DNA of 64,000 nt from Bradyrhizobium huanghuaihaiense (GTDB taxonomy: Bacteria; Pseudomonadota; Alphaproteobacteria; Rhizobiales; Xanthobacteraceae): contig NZ_VLLA01000003.1 of assembly GCF_007830635.1 (NCBI RefSeq), positions 124,001-188,000 of the forward strand, in the 5' to 3' direction. The position numbers and the translations under genes are program-made. Positions 51,559 through 64,000 of the stretch are shown piece by piece. Position 1 is the first letter of the stretch, and the number at the start of each line of letters is the position of its first letter. Below the pieces are notes generated by a model. The model saw only the letters and a list, made by a program, of their open reading frames with translations. It did no database searches and was not told the origin of the DNA.

Positions 51559-52152
51559 TTAGTCGGCAGCCGCCTCGGCATCGCCACCGATACGGCGCGA
51601 CTGCAGAGTGGACACCTTGATGTTGCGGCGGGCTGCGACCGAACGCGGCGAATCCTGATGCTTCAGCGCGTCGAAGGTCGCGCGAACCATGTTGTACGGG
51701 TTCGACGAGCCGATCGACTTCGCCACCACGTCCTGGACGCCGAGCGTCTCGAACACGGCGCGCATCGGGCCGCCGGCGATGATGCCGGTACCGGCCGGAG
51801 CTGCACGCAGGTAGACACGGCCCGCGCCATGACGGCCGGCGATGTCGTGATGGAGCGTGCGGCCCTCGCGCAGCGACACCCGGGTCAGGTTGCGCTTGGC
51901 GGACTCGGTTGCCTTGCGGATCGCCTCAGGCACTTCGCGCGCCTTGCCGTGACCGAAGCCGGCGCGGCCCTTCTGGTCGCCGATCACGACCAGCGCTGCG
52001 AAACCGAAGCGCTTGCCGCCCTTGACGACCTTGGCCACGCGGTTGATGTGGACGAGCTTGTCGACGAACTCGCTGTCGCGCTCCTCGCGCTCCTTGCGTT
52101 CGCGTCCGCCGCCGCGTTGATCGCGTCCACCACGTTGTTCGCGTTCTGCCAT
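51559..52152 (-). CDS. rpsE: 30S ribosomal protein S5
   Basis: A 197-residue S5. A charged, Arg/Gly/Glu-rich N-terminal extension of about 30 residues precedes the core ([20 protein letters not shown], then [20 protein letters not shown]). It shapes the mRNA entry site and decoding fidelity. Confidence 0.97.
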   Translation of the reverse strand: MAEREQRGGRDQRGGGRERKEREERDSEFVDKLVHINRVAKVVKGGKRFGFAALVVIGDQKGRAGFGHGKAREVPEAIRKATESAKRNLTRVSLREGRTLHHDIAGRHGAGRVYLRAAPAGTGIIAGGPMRAVFETLGVQDVVAKSIGSSNPYNMVRATFDALKHQDSPRSVAARRNIKVSTLQSRRIGGDAEAAAD

Positions 52153-52196
52153 TTTTCCAATCCTTCAGAGGCTTACGCCTCAATCCTCAAATTCTG

Positions 52197-52559
52197 TTAG
52201 AAGCTCAGCCCGCTCTCACGCGCGGCGTCGGCAAGAGCCTTGACGCGCCCGTGGTAGAGGTAGCTGCCGCGATCGAACACGACTTCCTTGACGCCCTTCT
52301 CGGCGGCGCGCTCGGCCAGCAGCTTGCCGACCGCCTTCGCCGCATCGATGTCGGCACCAGTCTTGCCGCCGTCGCGCATCGCCTTCTCGAGCGAGGAGGC
52401 AGAGGCCAGCGTCTCGCCCTTCAGGTCGTCGATGACCTGGGCGTAGATGTGCTTGGACGAGCGGAACACCGACAGACGCGGACGGCCGCCACCGGAGCGG
52501 CGCAGCTTCAGCCGCACACTCCGCTTGCGCCGGGCATTCGTAACCTTGGCTTTGGACAT
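52197..52559 (-). CDS. rplR: 50S ribosomal protein L18
   Basis: A 120-residue L18 ([20 protein letters not shown], then HIYAQVIDD) that binds 5S rRNA. Ends with [19 protein letters not shown] as in other bacteria. Confidence 0.98.
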   Translation of the reverse strand: MSKAKVTNARRKRSVRLKLRRSGGGRPRLSVFRSSKHIYAQVIDDLKGETLASASSLEKAMRDGGKTGADIDAAKAVGKLLAERAAEKGVKEVVFDRGSYLYHGRVKALADAARESGLSF

Positions 52560-52570
52560 GACCGGCTCCG

Positions 52571-53104
52571 TTACTTCTTCTTGCCTTCCTTGCGGAAGAT
52601 GAATTCGCCCACATACTTCACGCCCTTGCCCTTGTAGGGCTCCGGCGGACGGTAGGCGCGGATCTCCGCGGCGACCTGGCCGACGCGCTGGACGTCGCTG
52701 CCCGAAACCGTGATTTCGGTCGGCTTCGGCACCGCGATCGTGATCCCTTCCGGGATCGGATAGATCACGTCGTGGCTGTAGCCGAGCGCGAGCTGCAGGT
52801 TTTTGCCCTGCATCGCGGCGCGATAGCCGACGCCGGTGATCTCGAGCTTCTTCTCGAAGCCCTTGGTGACGCCTTCGACCAGATTCGCGACCTGGGCGCG
52901 AGCGGTACCGTACAGGGCCCGCGCGCGGTTGGTCTCGGCGCGCGGCTTGACCTTGATCTGGCCGCTCTCGAGCTTCACCTCGACGTCGTCATGGACGACG
53001 AACTGAAGCTGGCCCTTCGGCCCCTTCATCTTGACGGTCTGCCCATCGACGGTCGCGGTCACACCCGACGGAACCGCCACAGGCCTTTTGCCAACTCGTG
53101 ACAT
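52571..53104 (-). CDS. rplF: 50S ribosomal protein L6
   Basis: A 177-residue L6 ([20 protein letters not shown]) with two similar halves and the late [16 protein letters not shown] stretch. ATG 53104 gives the canonical N-terminus; the open frame upstream to 53155 lies in the rpsH gap. Confidence 0.98.
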   Translation of the reverse strand: MSRVGKRPVAVPSGVTATVDGQTVKMKGPKGQLQFVVHDDVEVKLESGQIKVKPRAETNRARALYGTARAQVANLVEGVTKGFEKKLEITGVGYRAAMQGKNLQLALGYSHDVIYPIPEGITIAVPKPTEITVSGSDVQRVGQVAAEIRAYRPPEPYKGKGVKYVGEFIFRKEGKKK

Positions 53105-53120
53105 GGATGAAAAATCCTTC

Positions 53121-53519
53121 TCAGAACACCGTGAAGAGGACTTCACCGCCCACATTCGCGTCGCGCGCGCTGTGGTCGGCCATGATCCCCTTCGGCGTCG
53201 ACAACACCGAAATGCCGAGCCCGTTGTTGACCCGCGGCAGGTTCTTCACCGAGGCGTAGACACGACGCCCGGGCTTGGAAACGCGTTCGATCTCGCGGAT
53301 GACGGGCTCGCCGTCGAAATACTTCAGCTCGATCTCGATCTCGCTGCGGCCCGAGGGGTGCTCGAGCGTGGCGTAACCGCGGATGTAGCCCTCGGACTTG
53401 AGGACCTCGAGCACGTTCTCGCGCATCTTCGAGCCAGGCGTGGAGACCTTGGTCTTGGAGCGCATCTGCGCGTTGCGGATGCGGGTGATCAGATCGCTGA
53501 TTGGATCGTGCGTAGACAT
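53121..53519 (-). CDS. rpsH: 30S ribosomal protein S8
   Basis: A 132-residue S8 ([20 protein letters not shown]) ending in the conserved [20 protein letters not shown]. It binds the central domain of 16S rRNA and in E. coli represses the spc operon; a matching site near rplE was not sought. Confidence 0.98.
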   Translation of the reverse strand: MSTHDPISDLITRIRNAQMRSKTKVSTPGSKMRENVLEVLKSEGYIRGYATLEHPSGRSEIEIELKYFDGEPVIREIERVSKPGRRVYASVKNLPRVNNGLGISVLSTPKGIMADHSARDANVGGEVLFTVF

Positions 53520-53533
53520 CTAAACGCCCCTCC

Positions 53534-53839
53534 TTACCAGCTGGACTTCACGAGGCCCGGGACCATGCCCTTGGAGCCAAGGTCGCGCAGCGCGATACGG
53601 GACAGCTTGTTCTTGCGATAGTTCGAGCGCGGGCGGCCCGACAGCTCGCAACGCAGACGGATGCGGGTCGCCGACGAGTTGCGCGGCATCTCGGCCAGCT
53701 TCAGCGTCGCAGCGAAACGCTCTTCCATCGGCAGCTTCTTGTCGGCGATGATCGCCTTCAACCGCTCGCGCTTGGCGGCGGCGTTCTTCACCATCCGCTT
53801 GCGCCGGTTGTTCTTCTCGACTGAACTCTTCTTTGCCAT
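53534..53839 (-). CDS. rpsN: 30S ribosomal protein S14 (zinc-free type)
   Basis: A 101-residue S14 with N-terminal [20 protein letters not shown] and C-terminal [20 protein letters not shown]. The Cys-x2-Cys zinc ribbon of the short type is absent, as is usual for the 101-residue form. Confidence 0.98.
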   Translation of the reverse strand: MAKKSSVEKNNRRKRMVKNAAAKRERLKAIIADKKLPMEERFAATLKLAEMPRNSSATRIRLRCELSGRPRSNYRKNKLSRIALRDLGSKGMVPGLVKSSW

Positions 53840-53885
53840 GCTTGGCTCCTGGGTATCCGCGTTTGAGAGGCTTTAGGTCAGCGTC

Positions 53886-54443
53886 TCACTGCCGGAACGG
53901 GAAATTGAAAGCGGTCAACAAGGCCCTCGCCTCTTCGTCGGTCTTGGCCGTGGTGCAGACGGTGATGTCCATACCGCGGGCTTCCGTGACCTTGTCGAAG
54001 TCGATCTCGGGGAAAATGATGTGCTCCTTGATGCCGAGCGAGTAGTTGCCGCGGCCGTCAAAGCTCTTCGGGTTCAGGCCGCGGAAGTCGCGGACGCGCG
54101 GCAGCGCGACCGTCACCAGGCGATCGATGAACTCGTACATGCGGGCCTTGCGCAGCGTGACCTTGCAGCCGATCGGCTGGTTCTCACGCAGCTTGAAGGT
54201 CGCGATCGCGATACGCGAATAGGTCACGATCGCCTTCTGGCCGGCGATCTGGGTCAGCTCGGCAGCGGCGGTCTCGGCCTTCTTGCGGTCGTTGACGGAA
54301 TCGCCAACGCCCATGTTCAGCACGACCTTGTCCAGGCGCGGAACCTGCATCACGTTCTCATAACCGAACTTCTCGGTCAGAGCCGTGCGGATCTTCGCGT
54401 CATATTCCGCGCGCAGGCGCGGCGTGTAAGCGGCCTCAGCCAT
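53886..54443 (-). CDS. rplE: 50S ribosomal protein L5
   Basis: A 185-residue L5 ([20 protein letters not shown]) with [17 protein letters not shown] near 40 and the [18 protein letters not shown] block. It binds 5S rRNA. ATG 54443 is inside the last codons of rplX (8-base overlap), so the two are translationally coupled. Confidence 0.98.
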   Translation of the reverse strand: MAEAAYTPRLRAEYDAKIRTALTEKFGYENVMQVPRLDKVVLNMGVGDSVNDRKKAETAAAELTQIAGQKAIVTYSRIAIATFKLRENQPIGCKVTLRKARMYEFIDRLVTVALPRVRDFRGLNPKSFDGRGNYSLGIKEHIIFPEIDFDKVTEARGMDITVCTTAKTDEEARALLTAFNFPFRQ

Positions 54444-54750
54444 CGATCTCAGCTCCCGAGCTCTTGGCGATGCGGACCTTCTTGCCGTCCGCCAGAATCT
54501 TGAATCCGACGCGGGTCGGCTTTCCGTCCTTGCCGACATACGCGATGTTGGACAGTTGGATCGGCGCCTCTTTCGAGATGATGCCGCCCTCCTGCGCCTG
54601 CGTCTGCTTCTGGTGACGCTTGACCATGTTGACGCCGCGCACCAGCGCGGTGCCGGCGTCGGGACGAACCTCGAACACTTCGCCGGTACGGCCCTTGTCG
54701 CGGCCGGTCAGCACGACGACCTTGTCGCCCTTGCGGATCTTCGCAGCCAT
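54436..54750 (-). CDS. rplX: 50S ribosomal protein L24
   Basis: A 104-residue KOW protein ([20 protein letters not shown]) that starts 50S assembly. It overlaps the stop of rplN by one base (TGATG) and overlaps rplE by eight. Confidence 0.98.
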   Translation of the reverse strand: MAAKIRKGDKVVVLTGRDKGRTGEVFEVRPDAGTALVRGVNMVKRHQKQTQAQEGGIISKEAPIQLSNIAYVGKDGKPTRVGFKILADGKKVRIAKSSGAEIDG

Positions 54751-55118
54751 CACAGCACCTCCGGCGCGAGCGAAATGATCTTCATGTGGTTCTTGGCGCG
54801 CAGCTCGCGCGGCACGGGCCCGAAGATACGGGTGCCGACCGGCTCGGACTGGTTGTTGATCAGAACGGCGGCGTTGCGGTCGAAGCGGATGACCGAACCG
54901 TCGGCGCGGCGGATGTCCTTGCGGACGCGCACCACGACGGCCTTCATCACGTCGCCCTTCTTCACCTTGCCACGCGGAATCGCTTCCTTGATCGAGACGA
55001 CGATGATGTCGCCGATCGTGGCGTAGCGGCGCTTGGAGCCTCCGAGCACCTTGATACACATGACACGGCGTGCGCCAGAATTGTCGGCCACGTCGAGGTT
55101 GGTCTGCATCTGAATCAT
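54750..55118 (-). CDS. rplN: 50S ribosomal protein L14
   Basis: A 122-residue L14 ([20 protein letters not shown]). Conserved [20 protein letters not shown] block near 50-70. Lies at the 50S-30S interface. The 84 bases between it and rpsQ hold no gene. Confidence 0.98.
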   Translation of the reverse strand: MIQMQTNLDVADNSGARRVMCIKVLGGSKRRYATIGDIIVVSIKEAIPRGKVKKGDVMKAVVVRVRKDIRRADGSVIRFDRNAAVLINNQSEPVGTRIFGPVPRELRAKNHMKIISLAPEVL

Positions 55119-55202
55119 TGATGCACCTCGTCCTCTTTCTAATTGCGCCAGCCCAGCCGGCGCTCAACATTTCCCTGAAGTCAGTCGGCTAAAGCCAACA
55201 GA

Positions 55203-55451
55203 TCAGGCGCTTTTCTTGTGTTCGCCCCGGATCACGACCCAGCGCTTCAACTTCGAAATCGGCTTCGATTCCTCGATCCACACCACATCGCCCGGCTTGA
55301 ACTCGTTGCTCTCGTCGTGCGCGTGATAGTTCTTCGAACGGCGGATCGTCTTCTTGTAGATCGGGTGCGTGAAACGGCGATCGACGCGCACCACGATGGT
55401 CTTGGCTTGCTTGTCGCTGACGACCACGCCCTGCAAAGTACGTTTCGGCAT
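55203..55451 (-). CDS. rpsQ: 30S ribosomal protein S17
   Basis: An 82-residue S17 ([20 protein letters not shown], then [20 protein letters not shown]). Normal length. ATG 55451 is the standard start; the frame opens upstream to 55520 inside rpmC. Confidence 0.98.
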   Translation of the reverse strand: MPKRTLQGVVVSDKQAKTIVVRVDRRFTHPIYKKTIRRSKNYHAHDESNEFKPGDVVWIEESKPISKLKRWVVIRGEHKKSA

Positions 55452-55464
55452 CTTCGTAAGCCTC

Positions 55465-55671
55465 TTACTTCTTCTTCGCGCGCGTCTGCGCGGCGACGGT
55501 CTTGATCCGGGCGATGTCACGGCGGGCCTCGCGCAGGCGCGAGGTGTTCTCGAGCTGCCCGGTGGCGCGCTGGAAGCGCAGGTTGAAGCGCTCCTTCTTC
55601 AGGTTCAGGATGGCGTCATCCTGCTGGTCGGGGCTCATCGCGCGGATGTCTTCGATCTTCATCTGGGCCAT
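55465..55671 (-). CDS. rpmC: 50S ribosomal protein L29
   Basis: A 68-residue L29 ([20 protein letters not shown], then [20 protein letters not shown]). ATG 55671 has GGAG eight bases upstream, whereas ATG 55677, overlapping the rplP stop, has a spacer of only two. A docking site for trigger factor and SRP near the tunnel exit. Confidence 0.97.
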   Translation of the reverse strand: MAQMKIEDIRAMSPDQQDDAILNLKKERFNLRFQRATGQLENTSRLREARRDIARIKTVAAQTRAKKK

Positions 55672-55676
55672 GGCCA

Positions 55677-56090
55677 TTACTCCGCAATGCGCTCGACGAA
55701 GCGCGTCTTGATCGGCAGCTTGGCCGCCGCAAGGGTCAGCGCCTCACGCGCCGTCTGGGTGTTGACGCCGTCGATCTCGAACAGCACCCGGCCCGGCTTG
55801 ACCCGAGCCACCCACAGTTCCGGCGAACCCTTGCCGGAGCCCATGCGGACTTCGGCCGGCTTCTTCGACACCGGAACATCGGGGAACACGCGGATCCAGA
55901 CGCGGCCGGCGCGCTTCATGTGGCGGGTCAGCGCGCGGCGGGCGGCCTCGATCTGGCGCGCGGTGACGCGCTCAGGCTCGGTCGCCTTCAGGCCGTACTG
56001 GCCGAACGCCAACGTCGCGCCCGAAGACGCAACGCCGTGGATGCGGCCCTTATGCGCCTTCCGGAACTTCGTTTTCTTAGGTTGCATCAT
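55677..56090 (-). CDS. rplP: 50S ribosomal protein L16
   Basis: A 137-residue L16 ([20 protein letters not shown], then [20 protein letters not shown]-like core). It organises the A-site tRNA region of the 50S. Confidence 0.98.
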   Translation of the reverse strand: MMQPKKTKFRKAHKGRIHGVASSGATLAFGQYGLKATEPERVTARQIEAARRALTRHMKRAGRVWIRVFPDVPVSKKPAEVRMGSGKGSPELWVARVKPGRVLFEIDGVNTQTAREALTLAAAKLPIKTRFVERIAE

Positions 56091-56120
56091 GGCTTTAAGC
56101 CCTCAAATTCCTGTCTGGCT

Positions 56121-56846
56121 TTAGGCCGCAGCCGTATCGCGGCGCTGACGGCCACCACGATCACCACTACCGCCCGTCTCGCCTTCGGCCATTCTCTTGT
56201 CCTGGGCCATCGGATCGTGCTCGAGGATCTCGCCCTTGAAGATCCAGACCTTGACGCCGCAGGTGCCGAAGGTCGTGAACGCGGTCGCAACGCCGTAGTC
56301 GATGTCGGCACGCAGCGTGTGCAGCGGCACGCGACCTTCGCGGTACCACTCCATGCGCGCGATTTCCGCACCGCCGAGACGTCCCGAGCAGTTGATGCGG
56401 ATGCCTTCCGCGCCGAGACGCATCGCCGACTGCACGGCGCGCTTCATGGCGCGGCGGAACGCCACGCGGCGCTCCAGCTGCTGCGCGATCGACTCGGCCA
56501 CCAGCGTCGCATCGAGCTCCGGCTTGCGGATCTCGACGATGTTGATGACGACGTCGGACGAGGTGATGTCCGCAACGCGCTTGCGCAGCTTGTCGATGTC
56601 GGCGCCCTTCTTGCCGATCACCACGCCCGGACGGGCCGAGTGGATGGTGACGCGGCACTTCTTGTGCGGACGCTCGATCACGATGCGGGCGACGGCCGCC
56701 TGCTTGAGCTCCTTGTGCAGGATCTCGCGGATCTTGACGTCCTCGTGCAGCAGCTTGCCGTATTCCTGCTTGCCGGCGAACCAGCGGGAATCCCAGGTCC
56801 GGTTGATGCCGAGACGCAAACCGATCGGATTGATCTTTTGACCCAT
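56121..56846 (-). CDS. rpsC: 30S ribosomal protein S3
   Basis: A 241-residue S3 with N-terminal [22 protein letters not shown] domain (about 38-106) with [14 protein letters not shown], and a C-terminal tail rich in Gly, Arg and Asp. ATG 56846 is the standard start. Confidence 0.98.
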   Translation of the reverse strand: MGQKINPIGLRLGINRTWDSRWFAGKQEYGKLLHEDVKIREILHKELKQAAVARIVIERPHKKCRVTIHSARPGVVIGKKGADIDKLRKRVADITSSDVVINIVEIRKPELDATLVAESIAQQLERRVAFRRAMKRAVQSAMRLGAEGIRINCSGRLGGAEIARMEWYREGRVPLHTLRADIDYGVATAFTTFGTCGVKVWIFKGEILEHDPMAQDKRMAEGETGGSGDRGGRQRRDTAAA

Positions 56847-56863
56847 CGTGTTCTCCTGCGCCC

Positions 56864-57250
56864 TTAAGCCGCTGCTTCGGCTTCGACCTGACGAACGATG
56901 ATCGTCAGCTGCGAAAATGGTTTGTAGACACGGCCCGAACGGCCACGGCCGCGGGCGGCGAAGCGCTTCATCACGAGGCCGTTGCCGACGAAGGCCTGCG
57001 CCACGACGAGATCGTCGACGTCGAGGTCGTGGTTGTTCTCGGCGTTGGCGATAGCCGATTCCAGGCACTTCTTCACGTCGACCGCGATCCGCTTGCGCGA
57101 GAACTGCAGGTCGGCGAGCGCAGCGGAAGCCTTCCGGCCGCGAATGAGCTGGGCGACCAGGTTGAGCTTCTGCGGGCTCACCCGCAGCATCCGGGCGACC
57201 GCCTTGGCCTCGTTGTCGGCGAGGCTCCGTTCGCGCTTAGGTTTGCTCAT
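56864..57250 (-). CDS. rplV: 50S ribosomal protein L22
   Basis: A 128-residue L22 with [20 protein letters not shown] and the exit-tunnel hairpin region [21 protein letters not shown] short Lys-rich N-terminal extension. Confidence 0.98.
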   Translation of the reverse strand: MSKPKRERSLADNEAKAVARMLRVSPQKLNLVAQLIRGRKASAALADLQFSRKRIAVDVKKCLESAIANAENNHDLDVDDLVVAQAFVGNGLVMKRFAARGRGRSGRVYKPFSQLTIIVRQVEAEAAA

Positions 57251-57260
57251 CGTTTAATCC

Positions 57261-57539
57261 TCAAGCCTTCTTGGCTTTCTTGTCGCCGGAGTGGCCATGG
57301 AAGGTCCGGGTCGGCGAGAACTCGCCGAACTTGTGACCGACCATTTCCTCGTTGACCGCCACCGGCACGTGCTTCTGACCGTTGTAGACGCCGAAGGTCA
57401 GACCGACGAACTGCGGCAGGATCGTCGAGCGACGGCTCCAGATCTTGATGACGTCGTGACGGCCGGACGCGCGCGCGGCATCTGCCTTCTTGAGCAGAGA
57501 ACCCTCGACGAACGGGCCTTTCCAGACTGAACGAACCAT
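57261..57539 (-). CDS. rpsS: 30S ribosomal protein S19
   Basis: A 92-residue S19 ([20 protein letters not shown]) with [20 protein letters not shown] at the end. It binds 16S rRNA in the 30S head with S13. Confidence 0.98.
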   Translation of the reverse strand: MVRSVWKGPFVEGSLLKKADAARASGRHDVIKIWSRRSTILPQFVGLTFGVYNGQKHVPVAVNEEMVGHKFGEFSPTRTFHGHSGDKKAKKA

Positions 57540-57551
57540 GTCCGGCGTTCC

Positions 57552-58385
57552 TTACTTCTTCCGCTTGTGGCGGCTTAGGAGAATGAATTTGTTGGTCGAC
57601 TTGTTGGTGCGGGTCTTCTTGCCCTTGGTCGGCTTGCCCCACGGAGTGACCGGGTGGCGACCGCCCGAGGTACGACCTTCACCACCGCCGTGCGGATGGT
57701 CGATCGGGTTCATCGAAACACCGCGGTTGTGCGGCTTACGGCCCAGCCAACGGTTGCGGCCAGCCTTGCCGATCGAGGTGTTCATGTGATCCGGGTTCGA
57801 CACCGCGCCGATCGTGCCGCGGCAACGGCCGTGCACGAGACGCTGCTCGCCCGAGTTCAGGCGGACGATGACGTAATCCTGGTCGCGGCCGACGAGCTGG
57901 GCGTAGGTGCCCGCGGAACGGGCGAGCTGGCCGCCCTTCCCGATCTTGACCTCGATGTTGTGGATGATCGTGCCGACCGGCATGTTGCCGAGCGGCATGA
58001 CGTTGCCCGGCTTCACGTCGACATAGTTGCCGGCGACGATGGTGTCACCCACGGCCAGGCGCTGCGGCGCCAGGATGTAGGCCTGCTCGCCGTCCTGATA
58101 TTTGATCAGCGCGATGAAAGCAGTGCGGTTCGGATCGTATTCCAGCCGCTCGACCGTCGCGGGCGCATCGACCTTGTCGCGCTTGAAGTCGACGATGCGC
58201 AGCGTCTGCTTGTGACCGCCGCCGCGGAAGCGCACGGTGATACGGCCGGTGTTGTTACGACCGCCCGAGGAGTGCTTGCCTTCGGTCAGCGCCTTGACCG
58301 GCTTGCCCTTGTACAGGCTCGAACGATCGACCATGACCAGCTGGCGCTGGCCCGGCGTCGTGGGATTGAATGTCTTCAGTGCCAT
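57552..58385 (-). CDS. rplB: 50S ribosomal protein L2
   Basis: A 277-residue L2. [20 protein letters not shown] near 55 and the late [20 protein letters not shown] include the conserved His near the peptidyl transferase centre. Confidence 0.98.
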   Translation of the reverse strand: MALKTFNPTTPGQRQLVMVDRSSLYKGKPVKALTEGKHSSGGRNNTGRITVRFRGGGHKQTLRIVDFKRDKVDAPATVERLEYDPNRTAFIALIKYQDGEQAYILAPQRLAVGDTIVAGNYVDVKPGNVMPLGNMPVGTIIHNIEVKIGKGGQLARSAGTYAQLVGRDQDYVIVRLNSGEQRLVHGRCRGTIGAVSNPDHMNTSIGKAGRNRWLGRKPHNRGVSMNPIDHPHGGGEGRTSGGRHPVTPWGKPTKGKKTRTNKSTNKFILLSRHKRKK

Positions 58386-58397
58386 CGTCGTACGACC

Positions 58398-58700
58398 TTA
58401 CAGACCGGTGGTGACGTCGATCCGGTGGCCCTCTTCGAGGGTCACGATCGCGCGCTTGGTGTTCGACTGCGAACCGAGATTGCCGCGGAAGGCCTTGACC
58501 TTGCCCTTGCGGACCAGCGTGTTGACGCTCTTGACCTTGACGTCGAACAGCTTCTCGATCGCTTCCTTGATCTGCGGCTTGGTCGCCTTCGCGGCCACCT
58601 TGAACAGCACCTTGTTGTGCTCCGAGGCGATCGTCGCCTTTTCGGTCACGACCGGCGACAGGATCACGTCGTAGTGGCGAGGCTCGATGTTCTTCGTCAT
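58398..58700 (-). CDS. rplW: 50S ribosomal protein L23
   Basis: A 100-residue L23 ([20 protein letters not shown]). It sits at the tunnel exit where trigger factor and SecY dock. Four-base ATGA overlap with the rplD stop. Confidence 0.98.
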   Translation of the reverse strand: MTKNIEPRHYDVILSPVVTEKATIASEHNKVLFKVAAKATKPQIKEAIEKLFDVKVKSVNTLVRKGKVKAFRGNLGSQSNTKRAIVTLEEGHRIDVTTGL

Positions 58701-59317
58701 TTGAAGCGCGCCTCCAGCGCATCGATGGCGGCCTTGGTCAGAACGAGCTTCTGACGGCGCAGGATGTCATAGACGTTGATGCCCTGGATCGGCAGCACGT
58801 CCATGTTCGGGATGTTGCGGGCCGCAGCGGCGAAGCCGTTGTTGAGCTCGGCACCGTCGATGATCAGCGCGTTGGTGAGGCCGAGGCCCGAGAAGTGACC
58901 GAGCAGCGCCTTGGTCTTGGCAGCTTCCAGCGCGGCCTTCTCGATCACGACGAGATCGCCGTCCTTGGCCTTGGCCGAGAGCGCATGTTTCAGAGCGAGC
59001 GCGCGGACCTTCTTCGGCAGGTCGGTGGCGTGCGAACGCACCACCGGACCGAAGGCACGGCCGCCGCCACGGAACTGCGGCACGCGGGCCGAGCCGTGAC
59101 GAGCACCGCCGGTGCCCTTCTGCTTGTACATCTTCTTGCCGGTGCGCCAGATCTCGGCGCGGCCCTTGGCCTTGTGCGTGCCGGCCTGGCGCTTGTTGAG
59201 CTGCCACTGCACGCAACGCGCAATGATGTCTTCGCGCGGCTCGAGACCGAAAATGGCGTCGGAGAGCTGGACGGAGCCGGCTTCCTTACCTTCGAGGGTG
59301 GTGACCTTCAGTTCCAT
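58697..59317 (-). CDS. rplD: 50S ribosomal protein L4
   Basis: A 206-residue L4 ([20 protein letters not shown]) with [20 protein letters not shown] tunnel-extension loop. In E. coli it also represses the S10 operon. ATG 59317 is one base after the rplC stop; the open frame upstream to 59362 is inside rplC. Confidence 0.98.
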   Translation of the reverse strand: MELKVTTLEGKEAGSVQLSDAIFGLEPREDIIARCVQWQLNKRQAGTHKAKGRAEIWRTGKKMYKQKGTGGARHGSARVPQFRGGGRAFGPVVRSHATDLPKKVRALALKHALSAKAKDGDLVVIEKAALEAAKTKALLGHFSGLGLTNALIIDGAELNNGFAAAARNIPNMDVLPIQGINVYDILRRQKLVLTKAAIDALEARFK

Positions 59318-59318
59318 C

Positions 59319-60032
59319 TCACGCCTCCTGCGCAGCCGGAGCGGCGTCCGCTTCGCCAGCAACCTTGAACTTGCCGGGCTTCGGAGCTTCCTTCGGCAGC
59401 GGCTTCTTGACGGCGTCGCGCACGCGGATCCAGCCGCCCTTGGAGCCGGGAACGGCGCCTTCGACGAGGATCAGGCCGCGCTCGACATCGAGCTGAACGA
59501 CGCGGAGGTTGAGCGTGGTGATGCGGTCGACACCCATGTGGCCGGGCATCTTCTTGTTCTTCCAGGTCTTGCCGGGGTCCTGACGACCACCGGTCGAACC
59601 GATCGAGCGGTGCGAGATCGACACACCGTGCGTGGCGCGCAGACCGCCGAAGTTCCAGCGCTTCATACCGCCCGCGAAGCCCTTACCGACCGAGGTGCCG
59701 GTGACGTCGACGAACTGGCCGACGACGAAGTGGTCGGCCTGGATCTCGGCGCCGACCGGGATCATGGCGTCCGCGGTGACGCGGAACTCCTCGACCCGGC
59801 GCTTCGGCTCGACCTTGGCAACCGCGAACTGGCCGCGCTCAGCCTTGGGCATGTAAACGGTCTTGCGAGCACCAGAACCAAGCTGGAGTGCGACGTAACC
59901 GTTCTTCTCTTCGGTGCGGTGGCCTACGACCTGGCAATTGCCGAGCTTCAGCACGGTCACGGGGATATGTTCGCCGGCCTCCGTGAAGACCCGCGTCATC
60001 CCGACCTTTTGTGCGATCACTCCGGAGCGCAT
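59319..60032 (-). CDS. rplC: 50S ribosomal protein L3
   Basis: A 237-residue L3 ([20 protein letters not shown]) with the conserved [20 protein letters not shown] region whose methylated Gln-containing loop is near the peptidyl transferase centre. A Pro/Ala-rich tail follows residue 215. Confidence 0.98.
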   Translation of the reverse strand: MRSGVIAQKVGMTRVFTEAGEHIPVTVLKLGNCQVVGHRTEEKNGYVALQLGSGARKTVYMPKAERGQFAVAKVEPKRRVEEFRVTADAMIPVGAEIQADHFVVGQFVDVTGTSVGKGFAGGMKRWNFGGLRATHGVSISHRSIGSTGGRQDPGKTWKNKKMPGHMGVDRITTLNLRVVQLDVERGLILVEGAVPGSKGGWIRVRDAVKKPLPKEAPKPGKFKVAGEADAAPAAQEA

Positions 60033-60083
60033 CGGCTTGCTTCCTGTTCTCTTTGTCCGCTTTCGCGAACGGGATCCAAAATC

Positions 60084-60392
60084 TTAGAGCTTGATCTCGA
60101 CGTCGACACCGGCGGCCAGGTCGAGCTTCATCAAAGCATCGACGGTCTGCGGGGTCGGATCGACGATGTCGAGCAGGCGCTTGTGGGTGCGCATCTCGAA
60201 CTGTTCGCGGCTCTTCTTGTCGACGTGGGGCGAACGGTTGACGGTGAACTTCTCGATGCGGGTGGGCAGCGGAATGGGTCCGCGGACCTGCGCGCCGGTG
60301 CGCTTCGCCGTGTTCACGATCTCACGGGTCGACGTATCGAGGATACGATGGTCGAACGCCTTGAGACGGATACGAATGTTTTGGCCGTTCAT
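60084..60392 (-). CDS. rpsJ: 30S ribosomal protein S10
   Basis: A 102-residue S10 ([20 protein letters not shown]). First gene of the S10 block; the str part (tuf) precedes it by 81 bases, so the two operons are probably joined here. Also known as NusE, an antitermination factor. Confidence 0.98.
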
Positions 60393-60416
60393 TGCCGTGG
60401 TCTCTCTTCAGTGGGT

Positions 60417-60457
60417 GGCGAATAGCGAATAGCGAATGTCACCATTCGCTACTCGCC
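60417..60457. repeat. Inverted repeat in the tuf-rpsJ gap
   Basis: A perfect 9-bp stem, tagcgaatg (60430-60438) with cattcgcta (60443-60451), loop of 4, extended outward by ggcga / tcgcc with a bulge. The left arm contains the tandem unit gaatagc twice. No T-run follows on the minus strand, so it is more likely an RNA structure or a processing site than a terminator. Confidence 0.7.
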
Positions 60458-60473
60458 GTCCCTTTTCTCGTAA

Positions 60474-61664
<1,191 letters not shown>

Positions 61665-61704
61665 TTGACTCTCCGTTCAATCGTCAGCTTTCAACCGACG
61701 ACAA

Positions 61705-63777
<2,073 letters not shown>

Positions 63778-63810
63778 GGGGTGTTCCTTGCGAGTCCGTT
63801 TGTTTCGCCG

Positions 63811-64000
<190 letters not shown>

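Overview
The window is high-GC alphaproteobacterial chromosome that looks like Bradyrhizobium or a close relative. The ribosomal proteins, RpoA and EF-Tu have rhizobial sequences, there is an ATP12-type F1 assembly chaperone, and intergenic gaps are filled with the palindromic repeats typical of Bradyrhizobium. I recognise no insertion sequence, CRISPR array, tRNA or rRNA. Genus assignment is inference from protein and repeat character, not from a search.

1-11.5 kb is almost entirely minus-strand and catabolic: the start of a chemoreceptor (cut by the edge), a DMT exporter, a Nudix/DHDPS-like pair, an SDR, a MaoC-type hydratase, a DUF35 zinc-ribbon protein overlapping an SCP-x-type thiolase, and a fused indolepyruvate:ferredoxin oxidoreductase. 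SDR, hydratase, DUF35 and thiolase together look like a side-chain or beta-oxidation-like module for an unusual acyl-CoA.

11.7-30 kb is a mixed accessory region: a triheme cytochrome c, a TRIC-like channel, an ICL/PEP-mutase-family lyase, several small dimeric alpha/beta-barrel proteins, an ArsR-like regulator, three alpha/beta hydrolases, two short exported proteins (one of GCG_CRPN type, one Tat-exported and rich in His, Arg and Trp), a GST, a DUF1326-DUF2182 pair, propionyl-CoA carboxylase beta and a class D beta-lactamase.

30.2-37.7 kb holds a FliK-FlhB(C-terminal)-like pair away from any flagellar operon, then the ATP12 chaperone and a DegP-RarA-RluA operon. 37.9-44.3 kb carries an outer-membrane porin, a divergent HxlR regulator/MDR oxidoreductase pair, an SDR, a Bug-type solute receptor and a secreted hypothetical protein.

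44.4-64 kb is the merged str-S10-spc-alpha ribosomal supercluster on the minus strand, from rpsG (cut by the right edge) through fusA, tuf, S10, spc and secY to adk, rpsM, rpsK, rpoA and rplQ, with a strong terminator after rplQ.

The most interesting object is a second secY-like gene (48069-49280) inserted between canonical secY and adk. It is co-transcribed by position, lacks the plug-helix segment, has Ala where SecY has the conserved C5-loop Arg, and has altered C4 and C-terminal cytoplasmic regions. It therefore looks like a channel homologue released from normal SecA/ribosome docking. The adk next to it carries an unusual lysine/alanine-rich, histone-H1-like tail of about 90 residues. 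Other points of interest are the detached FliK/FlhX pair, the DUF1326-DUF2182 pair with Cys- and Met-rich motifs, and the density of at least nine palindromic repeat families, which are almost absent from the ribosomal cluster.
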